Below are positions 31,920 through 40,596 of a stretch of 54,210 nt of DNA, piece after piece. The stretch spans positions 1 through 54,210 of the forward strand of contig CAAFXO010000053.1 of NCBI GenBank assembly GCA_900766975.1. Reading direction: 5' to 3'. A program made the position numbers and the translations under genes. This stretch comes from Bacteroidales bacterium (GTDB lineage: Bacteria > Bacteroidota > Bacteroidia > Bacteroidales > Muribaculaceae). Position 1 is the stretch's first letter. Each line of letters begins with the position of its first letter. Under the pieces are notes generated by a model. The model made no database searches and was not told the DNA's origin. It worked only from the letters and a program-made list of their open reading frames with translations.

Positions 31920-32068
31920 TGCAAAATTCGATAAAATTATCGTATGCAAAGTCCTTAGATTATGCAACGTATTGCACTTTTGGGTATAGTATTACACTTT
32001 TTTAGGTAAAAAACATATGATTTTTTGCAAAAAATTTTGAAAATGTCAAAATTTTATCGAACTTTGCA
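31920..32068. repeat. 19-bp inverted repeat flanking a 111-bp segment ahead of the winged-helix gene
   Basis: Left arm 31920-31938 and right arm 32050-32068 (inverted) match at 18 of 19 positions (TGCAAARTTCGATAAAATT). The right arm contains the -7 region of the winged-helix gene; the left arm puts a similar box facing left. Inside lies a 13-bp direct repeat, GTATTRCACTTTT at 31969 and 31989, 20 bp apart. Confidence 0.7.
32036..32066 (+). promoter_or_regulatory. Promoter of the winged-helix gene
   Basis: TTTG (32036-32039), 19 bp, GAACTTTG (32059-32066), one mismatch from TAnnTTTG. The ATG is 40 bp downstream. Confidence 0.6.
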
Positions 32069-32105
32069 GTCGAAAGCTGTAAATGTTTAACTAAATTTTG
32101 CAACT

Positions 32106-32312
32106 ATGAACATTGAATCAATTGGCACTTGGGCCGGACAGGTATACAAGGCGCTTGAAAGTTCAGAGACTCGCGTGCTTGGCACTAAGGGTCTGAAGAA
32201 AGCAACAAAACTGAAGAAAGATGAAATGATGGCAGCCCTTGGTTGGCTCGGTCGTGAAGGTAAGGTAACACTTACAGAGACTGAGGATGACTTGGTAGTT
32301 GCACTCGTGTAA
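32106..32312 (+). CDS. Winged helix-turn-helix domain protein
   Basis: A 68-residue protein that is a single winged-helix domain of the DUF2582 type: GTWAGQVYKALESS (helix 1), LGTKGLKKATKLKKDEMMAALGWLGREGKVTL (helices 2-3 into the wing) and DDLVVALV (last strand). It has no ligand domain. Such proteins are conserved in Bacteroidetes and probably bind nucleic acid; the target is unknown. It is alone between a promoter and a good terminator. The 20-bp-spaced direct repeat upstream could be its own operator (inference). Confidence 0.85.
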   Translation: MNIESIGTWAGQVYKALESSETRVLGTKGLKKATKLKKDEMMAALGWLGREGKVTLTETEDDLVVALV

Positions 32313-32326
32313 AAAACCGACTGAAT

Positions 32327-32364
32327 AAAAAGAGGGGATTATCGCATGATAGTCCCCTCTTTTT
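32327..32364 (+). terminator. Terminator after the winged-helix gene
   Basis: AAAAAGAGGGGA (32327-32338) pairs with TCCCCTCTTTTT (32353-32364), 12-bp stem, 14-nt loop. Confidence 0.9.
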
Positions 32365-32367
32365 GTA

Positions 32368-32386
32368 TTAGAGCGCTTTCTGTTAG
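32368..32386. repeat. Degenerate copy of the gene-end palindrome
   Basis: TTAGAGCGCTTTCTGTTAG lies just past the winged-helix terminator. It shares the TTAGAGCGC half with the stop-embedded copies but is not at a stop codon. Confidence 0.4.
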
Positions 32387-32460
32387 ATATAAAAATCTCT
32401 TCTGTTAGATATAGAAGATTCGTTATGATTATCGCTTTCTATATTTGATGATTGTTTTCG

Positions 32461-33066
32461 TCATGATTGTTTTCGTATGATCAGACGGTAGAGGTTGCAG
32501 CCGGCGAGATTTCCGAGCACTTCGAAGGCGTAGAGTGTCAAAACCTTGCTATTAAGGATAGCCTCCGAGGGACAGTATAGGAAATAGAAAGCATCTGCGA
32601 TGCTGTGGGTAAAACCGCAGAGGATGAATAGGGGGACGCCGAAGAGGAGAGGGAGGAATTGCTGTTTGCGAGCGAATTCGACGGCAGTAGTCATAACGAT
32701 GCCGCAGAATATGGCGAGGAGGAAACATGGGAATGTGCCCAGAGCCAATCGTTTGTCGAGGATTGACATAGCGACATCGGCAAGGTCAGGAAAGACAAAA
32801 GACATGGTATAGGCTACTGCGAAGCAACCGATGCAGTTGCCGAACCAGATTAGGGAAAGGCGCCACCACTCCCCTACTCTGGCGGAGTCGAAGAATCCGG
32901 CAGTGCCGGTGAAGAGAGAGAGTCGGTAATGCACCACAGAGAGGAGTCCGAAAGAGAAGAGGACAGCTCCGGCGATGCCGCCAAGTTTGAGGAACACCAA
33001 GCCACCCATGGAGATAAAGAGGCCGGCGAGGAAAGAGGAGGAGAGTGTCGAAAGGATATTTTTCAT
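32461..33066 (-). CDS. Formate/nitrite transporter (FNT) family channel
   Basis: The ATG at 33066 gives 201 residues starting MKNILSTLSSSFLAGLF; the longer frame start is not needed. The protein has six hydrophobic helices with FNT landmarks: GLFISMGGLVFL, HYRLSLFTGTAGFF (the LFTG turn of the channel constriction), WFGNCIGCF and CGFTHSIADAFYF with the central His. Substrate may be formate, nitrite, ammonium-like or another small anion. It is shorter than E. coli FocA (285 residues). It sits alone, opposite to rsgA. Confidence 0.85.
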   Translation of the reverse strand: MKNILSTLSSSFLAGLFISMGGLVFLKLGGIAGAVLFSFGLLSVVHYRLSLFTGTAGFFDSARVGEWWRLSLIWFGNCIGCFAVAYTMSFVFPDLADVAMSILDKRLALGTFPCFLLAIFCGIVMTTAVEFARKQQFLPLLFGVPLFILCGFTHSIADAFYFLYCPSEAILNSKVLTLYAFEVLGNLAGCNLYRLIIRKQS

Positions 33067-33119
33067 GACAGGGATAAATAAAATGCGAAAAAGATATGGC
33101 AAAAATAGCAAAAATAATT

Positions 33120-33127
33120 TAAATTTG
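33120..33127 (+). promoter_or_regulatory. rsgA -7 box
   Basis: TAAATTTG 54 bp ahead of the rsgA start. No good -33 match; a degenerate GAGGCGCTCTAAAG palindrome follows in the leader (33140-33153). Confidence 0.5.
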
Positions 33128-33181
33128 CAGTAAGGTAAAGAGGCGCTCTAAAGAAAGGGAGCAAAAACCTGTAAAAAATCG

Positions 33182-34153
33182 ATGACAAAGAAGAAGAAAA
33201 TAGAGATAGGACCTGGTGAAGAGGGGATAGTGATCCGCAACACCGGCAGTAGCTACATCGTCAGGAAAGTGACTGGCGAGGAGGTGAATTGCCGAGTGAA
33301 GGGGAACTTTCGCATCAAGGGTATTCGCACCACGAATCCGGTGGCTGTAGGCGACCGTGTGGTGGTGAGTAAGGCGGCAGATGATGCCGACTACATCACG
33401 AGTGTGACAACTCGGCGCAATTATATAATAAGGAGAGCGTCGAATCTATCGAAGGAGTCACACATCTTGGCGGCGAATATCGACATAGCGGCATTGGTGG
33501 CATCGCTACGAGATCCGGAGACGCCTACGACGTTTATCGATCGCTTCTTGGCGACGGCAGAGGCGTATGGCATCAGCGCGATGATCATTCTGAACAAGAG
33601 TGATATTTGGGATGAGTATGATCGGGAATTGGCAGAGGGGTTGAAGGTGCTGTATGGCAGCATCGGATATAAGGTGATGGAGGTGTCGGCAGAGAGTGGC
33701 GCCGGGATGGAAGAATTGAAGGGATATCTCAGCGACAAGATCACGCTCTTGGCCGGGAATAGCGGTGTAGGTAAATCCACATTGATCAATAAGCTTGTGC
33801 CGGGGGCAAATCTGAAGACGGGCAAGATATCTGACATCCATCATCAGGGTATGCACACGACGACCTTCTCGGAGATGGTAGATATACCGGAGGGAGGGAG
33901 TCTGATTGACGTGCCGGGAATTCGAGGTTTTGGCACGATAGACTTTGCCGAAGAAGAGGTGTCGCACTACTTTCCGGAGATCTTCCGGATATCGGAAGAA
34001 TGCAAGTATGGCAACTGCAAGCATCTCGGGGAGCCGGGTTGTGCGGTAAAGTCGGCGGTGGAGTCACACTACATATCAGAGAGTCGCTACGCCTCCTACC
34101 TCTCAATAATCGAAGAGATCCGCAATCCCGAAAAATACCGCAAACCCTACTAA
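33182..34153 (+). CDS. rsgA: Ribosome small-subunit-dependent GTPase A
   Basis: A 323-residue circularly permuted GTPase acting late in 30S maturation. An OB-fold domain (about 1-75) precedes the G domain with motif order G4 (LNKSD, 137-141), G1/Walker A GNSGVGKS (192-199) and G3 DVPG (243-246). The C-terminal zinc finger uses C274, C279, H281 and C287 (EECKYGNCKHLGEPGC). Its stop is part of a palindrome shared with the convergent ArnT-like gene. Confidence 0.96.
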   Translation: MTKKKKIEIGPGEEGIVIRNTGSSYIVRKVTGEEVNCRVKGNFRIKGIRTTNPVAVGDRVVVSKAADDADYITSVTTRRNYIIRRASNLSKESHILAANIDIAALVASLRDPETPTTFIDRFLATAEAYGISAMIILNKSDIWDEYDRELAEGLKVLYGSIGYKVMEVSAESGAGMEELKGYLSDKITLLAGNSGVGKSTLINKLVPGANLKTGKISDIHHQGMHTTTFSEMVDIPEGGSLIDVPGIRGFGTIDFAEEEVSHYFPEIFRISEECKYGNCKHLGEPGCAVKSAVESHYISESRYASYLSIIEEIRNPEKYRKPY

Positions 34154-34167
34154 GAGGGCGTTTCTTA
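34151..34167. repeat. Stop-embedded palindrome, copy 4 (rsgA/ArnT-like)
   Basis: TAAGAGGGCGTTTCTTA. It starts with the rsgA stop and ends with the opposite-strand stop of the ArnT-like gene, with 11 bp between, the same geometry as dnaB/radC. Confidence 0.75.
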
Positions 34168-35880
34168 GAGTTTTCGGGTTATTTTCAGGATTAGCATTTT
34201 TTGTCTTGTGTCGCAGCTTTTGTGATGGGTGTGGTGCAAGATGGAGAAGTTATAGGTCTCCTTGTGCCTATCTGCCCACTCTTGCAGGTCGTATTCTCCT
34301 ATTATCAGGAGGCCAGATTTGGGCAGATTTTCCTCCTTCTCACAATTGATGACACAATCACCCATGTAAAAATTGACTGTGTAAAACCGTAGCATATCAG
34401 CAGAGCAATAGCCATAGACAGGGTTGTCCTTGCCATAGCCATCCTTAAGGAGCATCTCGGCTATCCCCTTGTCGCTTTTCACGTTGAGCGCCGTGGGCTG
34501 ATAGATAGCCGAAAACGACCAATACAGTGTCACCAAAGCCACTATGGCACAGCGTATTGCATGGTTTGCGCTTCCGCCGTGGATCGCGCGCCAAGTTACG
34601 AAAGACATTACAAGCGAGGCACCGATAGCAAAGATGCTGCCGAATCCAAGGCTTAAATCGTGGAAAGCATTCAGGAACATGTCGATTTTCTCCTTACCGA
34701 ACTGAAAATCTACAGATTTCAGCACTATCAGCAGCAAGGTGAGCAGGGGTGCAAGCGCGGCAATAAAACCGGCATAAAACTTCAGTGCACGGGGTGCTCG
34801 GCTGAAAAGGTAATGGATATATTTAGCTATAAAATAGGCAAGTCCGGGGTATATTGGCAATAGATATACACTTCGTTTGCTTGCCGGGATGCAGTAAAAG
34901 ATGAAAACGAGGATTACTGCGAGCGAGTTAAAGAGGACCCATGGGTTTGCATTTTTAAGGCCTTTCACCCATGCCAAAAAACCGCTTGCGCTGACACTTA
35001 ATCCGGGTTTTGCATATTTGAGGCAGAAGAGAGAAACAAGCAGCAACAATGTGTATGGCAGAAGTCCGGAGAATACGGTTATCAGGTTGTAATACCAAGG
35101 GTTAAGGTGAGAGTCATAGCTCATGGTTCCGGTCAGTCTGCCCACGTTTTCTTCCAACATCAGCGAAAGGAAATCATCTCCACCGCGTTGCCAAGCAGCA
35201 ATATACCATAAAGACGGGATTACGAGCGAAAGAATAGCGTTGGCCGAAATAAGAAGGGTAGCGCGCCAAAAATTTTCACCTCGCAACAAATAAAACACCC
35301 AAGCGACGAGAGCCGGCAGGAATGCACCCACGGGGCCTTTAGTGAGAACAGCACCGCTCATCAGCAATATGGCGCCGAGAGAGAAAATCCGCTTCTGCTT
35401 CCGATAATTGTCATATAGCAAATATGTGGCACCGACGATAAAGGCAGTCAGCAACATATCCACGCGGCAGGCAAAAGCGGCGCGGTGAACCTCAAAAGCA
35501 GTCATAGTAATCAGAGCCATCATGATCGCCTTGCTATGCGAAGTGTTTCGGCGAGCTATGAGGTAAGTAGCCATCGTCATGGCGATCATGGCGAGAGCAG
35601 ATGGGAGTCGCGACGTGAACTCAGTCACTTCACCGCCTGTAATAAGCGACAACAATGCAATACACCATGCAAGCATAGGTGGTTTGTAAGGGATATCACC
35701 ACCATTGCTCACCGGCAAGATCCAGTCATCCTGTTGGAGCATAGATACGGCAACTATAGCCTCGCGCGGTTCACCTTTAGTGTTGAACAGCGCCTCACCA
35801 AGGAACGGAACAAACGTGACAAACAGCAAGCAGAGCAAGATAAGAGCCGGTCGCCGACGGAAATATTGAATTATTTGCAT
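34165..35880 (-). CDS. ArnT-like / GT39-family membrane glycosyltransferase
   Basis: A 571-residue GT-C fold enzyme with about a dozen transmembrane helices. The first periplasmic loop has EALFNTKGEPREAIVAVSML then DDWILPVSNGGDIPYKPPMLAW, the ArnT/PMT pattern where an acidic residue near the N-terminus is catalytic and the 'KPP' marks the family. Such enzymes move a sugar from a polyprenyl-phosphate carrier to lipid A or a protein on the outer face of the inner membrane. Acceptor is unknown. A promoter lies directly upstream at 35901-35932. Base composition appears slightly more varied than in neighbours, not enough to claim transfer. Confidence 0.88.
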   Translation of the reverse strand: MQIIQYFRRRPALILLCLLFVTFVPFLGEALFNTKGEPREAIVAVSMLQQDDWILPVSNGGDIPYKPPMLAWCIALLSLITGGEVTEFTSRLPSALAMIAMTMATYLIARRNTSHSKAIMMALITMTAFEVHRAAFACRVDMLLTAFIVGATYLLYDNYRKQKRIFSLGAILLMSGAVLTKGPVGAFLPALVAWVFYLLRGENFWRATLLISANAILSLVIPSLWYIAAWQRGGDDFLSLMLEENVGRLTGTMSYDSHLNPWYYNLITVFSGLLPYTLLLLVSLFCLKYAKPGLSVSASGFLAWVKGLKNANPWVLFNSLAVILVFIFYCIPASKRSVYLLPIYPGLAYFIAKYIHYLFSRAPRALKFYAGFIAALAPLLTLLLIVLKSVDFQFGKEKIDMFLNAFHDLSLGFGSIFAIGASLVMSFVTWRAIHGGSANHAIRCAIVALVTLYWSFSAIYQPTALNVKSDKGIAEMLLKDGYGKDNPVYGYCSADMLRFYTVNFYMGDCVINCEKEENLPKSGLLIIGEYDLQEWADRHKETYNFSILHHTHHKSCDTRQKMLILKITRKL

Positions 35881-35900
35881 AGATTATTCCAAAATTTTTA

Positions 35901-35932
35901 CAAAGCTACGCGAAAATTGGCATAAAATCAAA
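35901..35932 (-). promoter_or_regulatory. Promoter of the ArnT-like gene
   Basis: Minus strand TTTG (35932-35929), 20 bp, TAGCTTTG (35908-35901), 21 bp ahead of the start codon. Confidence 0.7.
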
Positions 35933-36045
35933 TATGAGAGTAGAAAACAATCTTATATGCAGATAAAAGAAGTAAGAAATTCGACATTAGGGGAGATTTA
36001 ATTTAAATTTAACAATGATGAAATAATGATGAAATAAAGTCGGTA

Positions 36046-36053
36046 TAATTTTG
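36046..36053 (+). promoter_or_regulatory. -7 box of the TonB-dependent receptor gene
   Basis: TAATTTTG 22 bp ahead of the ATG at 36075. No clear TTTG is found upstream; the area holds repeats of AATGATGAAATA. A regulated promoter is possible. Confidence 0.55.
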
Positions 36054-36074
36054 CGGCGTACAAAAGATATAAAG

Positions 36075-38930
36075 ATGCAAAGAAGTAAACGACGTGACAA
36101 ATCTGAGACAATCCATAATAATGGATATAACAGAAGAGATCGTGAAAGATTTACCGGCAAGCGAATGATTATGATCGCCGGAATGATGGGAGCCATCGCC
36201 TTAGGCAGTAGAGCCACAGTGATAGTAGGCGTGGTAAGCGACCTTGAGAACCAAGAGCCATTGATCGGCGCCACTGTGATGAGCAGCCCCGGGGGACGGG
36301 GAGTAGCCACGGATCTTGATGGTGGTTTTATGATCAATCTTCCGGAAGGTAAATATACGATAGAATGTAGCTATGTAGGCTATCAGACCGAGAGATTAAG
36401 AGATGTAAAGGTGTCGGGCGACACATTGCGCATCGACTTTGGGATGAAGGCTGATCAGCAGACCCTCTCAGAGGTAGTGGTAACGGCACGCCAGCGTCAT
36501 GACAGCCAGTTGGCACAGGTCGAGGAGCAGAAGCGAAGCATGGTGGTGCAGACCGGAGTATCGGCACAAGAGGTGATCAAGACACAAGACAGGGATGCAT
36601 CGGAAGTGATCAAGCGTATCCCGGGGGTGTCGATAATTGATGAGAAATTTGTGATGGTGCGCGGATTGTCGCAGCGATATAATAATGTATGGCTGAATGG
36701 GAGTGCCGTTCCGAGTTCGGAGGCAGACTCACGAGCCTTTTCATTTGACATCATCCCGAGTTCACAGCTCGACAACATGGTGATAGTGAAGAGCCCGGCA
36801 CCGGAATATCCGGCAGACTTCACTGGAGGATTCGTATTGGTGAACACCCGTCGCGAGCCACTGAAGCAGGGAGTAGACATTTCATTGGGAGTTGGCATCA
36901 ACGATCGGACACACTTCCGGGAATTTGTGACAGCGAAGGGGAGCTCGTCAGATTGGATAGGATTTGACGATGGGATGAGACATCTCGACTTCGGGATGAA
37001 CGGCACTCCGACGTTCTATGACAATGGCACACGTATCGACCCGATAGCGAGCGGTTTTAACAACGACTGGCATGTGAAGAGCATCCATCCGATATGCGAT
37101 CTGAAGCTAAATGTGGGCTACTCCCACAAGTGGATGTTCGACAATGGACGATCGCTGAGTTTGATCAGCTCGGTCAACTATTCCAACAGCTATCGCACCT
37201 ACTTGGATATGGAGAACTCGCTCTATGGGCCTTACGACGTAACGAACGACAAAGAGGTGGCACTTCGCAAGGCTACCGACAATCAATATAGTCATGACAT
37301 CCGCCTCGGAGCGATGCTCAATATGACTTATCGCCCGGCGAATCCCGATCATTTGATCGAATGGAAGAACGTGTTCAACCAGACCTCGAAGATAAGATAT
37401 TCGGAGCGTCTCGGATTCAATGCTCAGTCGGACAACATCAACGAGATGGAATACTATTACTCCTCACGGCCGACCTTCAACACCCAGGTGACCGGTCAGC
37501 ACAATGTCGGGGAGAACAAGATAGACTGGAGCGCCGGCTACGCATTCGCTCAGAAAGATCTACCCGACCGCAGACTTATCGAGCGTACCGACCGCACCGA
37601 TCAGACTATGGGAATCTACCGTATAGGTCGCGAATTTACCATTCTCAACGAGCACACGATGTCAGTGAGCGGCAACTATAGTCGCGAGATCCGGATCGGC
37701 AGTATTCTGCCGATGATCAAAGCGGGTATCTATGGCGAATATCGCACACGCGACTACCGCACGCGCCAATTCCAATATGGCTGGCAGCCTGATAACACCC
37801 TACCTACAGGGTTTATGTTTGACCCAAACGTACAAGACAACGTGCTGATAGACAGCAACTATGGCATTGACAAGCTCTATATGTATGAAGAAGTGAACTA
37901 TCTCAACAACTACAAAGCACATGGCATCATGGGGGCAGGATATATAGGTTTCAATGTGCCCTGGAGTCACTTTGACTTTTACGCCGGCGTACGCTATGAA
38001 TATAATCGCCAGACGCTTGAGATGAACACACGCCAATTCGAAGAGAGTCTACAGAAGACCAACTACAACTATAGCGACTTCTTTCCTTCTGTCAATATCA
38101 CCTATCATCTCAACGACAAGCATCAGATCAGGGCAGCATACGGTCGGTCGATCAACCGTCCTGAGTTCCGAGAGCTCTCCTCCTCAGTCTACTACGACTT
38201 CGACTTGGGCAGCAACGTGATGGGTAATCCTGACTTAAAGGCAGCATATATCGACAATGTTGACCTCCGCTGGGAATGGTATCCGAGCAAGGGAGAGACA
38301 ATCTCGGTAGCGTTCTTCTACAAACACTTCCGCAATCCGATCGAATGGACATATACGGTGGCTGGCGGGACCGACCTTATCTACTCATATATCAATGCCT
38401 TAGGTGCCAACAACTATGGCGTTGAGTTGGATATCCGCAAGAGTCTTGACTTCATCGGGCTGAAGGGCTTCTCCTGGTCGTTCAATGGTTCGCTGATCAA
38501 GAGCAAGGTTCAGTTCGACGGCACGGGCAACAACATCGACCGCCCTATGCAAGGGCAATCACCCTATCTTATCAACACGGGCATCTTCTATAGTGAAGAG
38601 CGTTATGGCTGGAATGCGGCAGTGCTCTACAACATCATCGGCAAGCGAATCATCGGTGTGGGTAATCGCTATGGCACGGCATCAGACGGCTCGGCGCGCA
38701 ACATACCCAACTCCTACGAGATGCCCCGCAACAGTCTCGACCTGTCGGTGTCGAAGAAATTCGGCAAATGGAATATCAAGCTGTCGGTACGCGACGTGAT
38801 AGCCCAGCGATACATCTTCAAGCAGATCGAAGAAGTGGAGACACCGAACGGCACGAAGAAGATCGAAGAGACTACACGCAACTATCGACCGGGACAGACA
38901 TTCAATCTCAGCGTCGGATACACATTCTGA
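36075..38930 (+). CDS. TonB-dependent outer-membrane receptor
   Basis: The start is set at the ATG at 36075 just after the promoter (951 residues); the internal MIMIAGMM could also serve, since a strongly charged stretch precedes the signal helix. A carboxypeptidase-like domain follows (EPLIGATVMSSPGGRGVATD to KYTIECSYVGYQ), then the TonB-box region, plug domain (IKRIPGVSIIDEKFVMVRGLSQRYNNVWLNG) and a large barrel ending RPGQTFNLSVGYTF. There is no SusD gene next to it. The partner is instead a beta-helix lipoprotein 63 bp downstream. Substrate unknown. Confidence 0.92.
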   Translation: MQRSKRRDKSETIHNNGYNRRDRERFTGKRMIMIAGMMGAIALGSRATVIVGVVSDLENQEPLIGATVMSSPGGRGVATDLDGGFMINLPEGKYTIECSYVGYQTERLRDVKVSGDTLRIDFGMKADQQTLSEVVVTARQRHDSQLAQVEEQKRSMVVQTGVSAQEVIKTQDRDASEVIKRIPGVSIIDEKFVMVRGLSQRYNNVWLNGSAVPSSEADSRAFSFDIIPSSQLDNMVIVKSPAPEYPADFTGGFVLVNTRREPLKQGVDISLGVGINDRTHFREFVTAKGSSSDWIGFDDGMRHLDFGMNGTPTFYDNGTRIDPIASGFNNDWHVKSIHPICDLKLNVGYSHKWMFDNGRSLSLISSVNYSNSYRTYLDMENSLYGPYDVTNDKEVALRKATDNQYSHDIRLGAMLNMTYRPANPDHLIEWKNVFNQTSKIRYSERLGFNAQSDNINEMEYYYSSRPTFNTQVTGQHNVGENKIDWSAGYAFAQKDLPDRRLIERTDRTDQTMGIYRIGREFTILNEHTMSVSGNYSREIRIGSILPMIKAGIYGEYRTRDYRTRQFQYGWQPDNTLPTGFMFDPNVQDNVLIDSNYGIDKLYMYEEVNYLNNYKAHGIMGAGYIGFNVPWSHFDFYAGVRYEYNRQTLEMNTRQFEESLQKTNYNYSDFFPSVNITYHLNDKHQIRAAYGRSINRPEFRELSSSVYYDFDLGSNVMGNPDLKAAYIDNVDLRWEWYPSKGETISVAFFYKHFRNPIEWTYTVAGGTDLIYSYINALGANNYGVELDIRKSLDFIGLKGFSWSFNGSLIKSKVQFDGTGNNIDRPMQGQSPYLINTGIFYSEERYGWNAAVLYNIIGKRIIGVGNRYGTASDGSARNIPNSYEMPRNSLDLSVSKKFGKWNIKLSVRDVIAQRYIFKQIEEVETPNGTKKIEETTRNYRPGQTFNLSVGYTF

Positions 38931-38993
38931 TGCACACGATAACAAAAAGAGATAAAATAAAAGCAGAAAACAACAACCAAAACTTTTAAGACA

Positions 38994-40478
38994 ATGAAGA
39001 TCAAAGAAAGCTTCAAGATTTCCATGGCTATCCTTGCCATGGGTTTGGGACTCACCTTAACATCCTGTTCAGATGACAACAAAGATCCGGAGACACCGAA
39101 GCCAGTAGATCCGGAGGTGACCTACAAGGGAAACGTGGCCTACAGTGCGGGCATACTCTTCAACGAGGGGACTCAGTTGGGCAATGGCACCCAGAACTTC
39201 CACTTCACCGGCGATGTGACACTCGAGAAGGGGACCTATCTGATGAAGGGATGGATCTATGTAGATGCCGGGGCAAAGCTTCGCATTCCTGCCGGCACAG
39301 TGATCAAGGGCGACAAGCAGACCATGGCAGCACTGATCGTAGAGCCGGGTGGATATGTAGAGATGAAGGGCACCAAAGATGCTCCTATCGTTATGACCTC
39401 GGCACAAGCACCCGGATCACGTCGTCCCGGCGACTGGGGTGGATTGATCATCTGCGGTAAGGCACGCAACAATCAGAAGACCATGCAGATCGAGGGTGGT
39501 CCGACCACGATCCACGGAGGCGATAATGACAACGACAACTCCGGTATCTATCAGTATGTACGTGTGGAATTTGCCGGCTATCCCTTCGATACAGACAAGG
39601 AGATCAATGGTGTGACCTTCGGCTCTGTAGGCAAGGGCACAACAATCGACCACATCCAAGTGTCATATTCCAACGACGACTCTTTCGAATGGTTTGGCGG
39701 CGCAGTAGATTGCAAATACTTGGTAGCCTTCAAAGGTTGGGATGATGAATTTGATACCGACAATGGTTTCAGCGGCAACGTGGAATACTGCTTGTCAGTT
39801 CGTGATCCTCGCATCGCCGACACATCGCAGTCTAATGGTTTTGAGAGCGATAACAATGCAAGTGGTGCGGAGACAACCCCCTTCACCTCAGCTACTTTCA
39901 GCCATGTTACCTTCATCGGGCCTAAGACAGCTCGTAACAGTGACTTTGTCAACAGCTCCGACTATATCACAGCCGGCAGCGTATATCCCGACAATGGTTC
40001 GAAGCTTGGCAAGTTCCAGTCAGCTATGCAGATCAGACGTAGCAGTAAGCTGAATGTCAAGAACAGTTTGGCAGTGGGTTATCCCATCGGTTTGATCATC
40101 GACGGCGAGAAGGGTAACACCGTGCAATATGCCAAGAATGGTGAATTTGTGATCGACAATGTGATCTTGGCAGGCATGGGTATCCTGGGCTCAGACAAGA
40201 ACAAGCTCTACGAAGACTACTTCTACGACTTTGCCACCGGCACTGAGGACAAGAGTCAGCTCTCCTTCTCACATCGTTACTTCCTGTCTAATCCCAACAA
40301 CAAGAGCATGACAGAGGCAGAGTTAGGTCTTACCGACCCGATGGGAGTAGGTCAGAACTACTGTCCGGCAAAGACACTGAGCGATGGCAAGGGTGGATAT
40401 ATCGGCGCATTCAAAGATGGCTCAGACAATTGGCTGAGCGGTTGGACCAACTTCGATCCTCAGAACACAGTGTACTAA
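38994..40478 (+). CDS. Beta-helix surface lipoprotein, receptor partner
   Basis: A 494-residue lipoprotein with lipobox Cys25 (LTLTSC) and an acidic +2 to +5 stretch (SDDN) that signals surface export. The body is a right-handed beta-helix type sequence seen widely in Bacteroidetes: LRIPAGTVIKGDKQTMAAL, GGYVEMKGTKDAPIVMTS, GSRRPGDWGGLIICGKA, YVRVEFAGYPF, DDSFEWFGGAVDCKYLVAFKG and DDEFDTDNGFSGNVEYCLS. It directly follows the TonB-dependent receptor and is expected to work with it. Related receptor/beta-helix pairs exist in other Bacteroidetes, but I cannot name the ligand. Confidence 0.82.
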   Translation: MKIKESFKISMAILAMGLGLTLTSCSDDNKDPETPKPVDPEVTYKGNVAYSAGILFNEGTQLGNGTQNFHFTGDVTLEKGTYLMKGWIYVDAGAKLRIPAGTVIKGDKQTMAALIVEPGGYVEMKGTKDAPIVMTSAQAPGSRRPGDWGGLIICGKARNNQKTMQIEGGPTTIHGGDNDNDNSGIYQYVRVEFAGYPFDTDKEINGVTFGSVGKGTTIDHIQVSYSNDDSFEWFGGAVDCKYLVAFKGWDDEFDTDNGFSGNVEYCLSVRDPRIADTSQSNGFESDNNASGAETTPFTSATFSHVTFIGPKTARNSDFVNSSDYITAGSVYPDNGSKLGKFQSAMQIRRSSKLNVKNSLAVGYPIGLIIDGEKGNTVQYAKNGEFVIDNVILAGMGILGSDKNKLYEDYFYDFATGTEDKSQLSFSHRYFLSNPNNKSMTEAELGLTDPMGVGQNYCPAKTLSDGKGGYIGAFKDGSDNWLSGWTNFDPQNTVY

Positions 40479-40543
40479 GGAGAGAGAGATTGCTGTTCAA
40501 TCAACATAAGATTAAAAAGAGAACCTAATACCTAAACGAAGCG

Positions 40544-40571
40544 GGGGCAGTGTCTGCAATGACACTGCCCC
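40544..40571. terminator. Hairpin between the beta-helix lipoprotein gene and cstA
   Basis: GGGGCAGTGTC (40544-40554) pairs with GACACTGCCCC (40561-40571), 11-bp stem, 6-nt loop. T-richness after it is modest (TATTATTAT). Confidence 0.75.
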
Positions 40572-40596
40572 TATTATTATGATTATAGCCGAAAGG

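Noticed and set aside
31920..32068. Calling the inverted repeat a proven phase-variable promoter
   Set aside because: No invertase gene is present and the arms do not show the known Bacteroides Mpi recognition sequence; kept only as a hypothesis.
36051..36074. TTG start for the TonB-dependent receptor
   Set aside because: It falls inside the TAATTTTG promoter box, so it cannot be in the mRNA.
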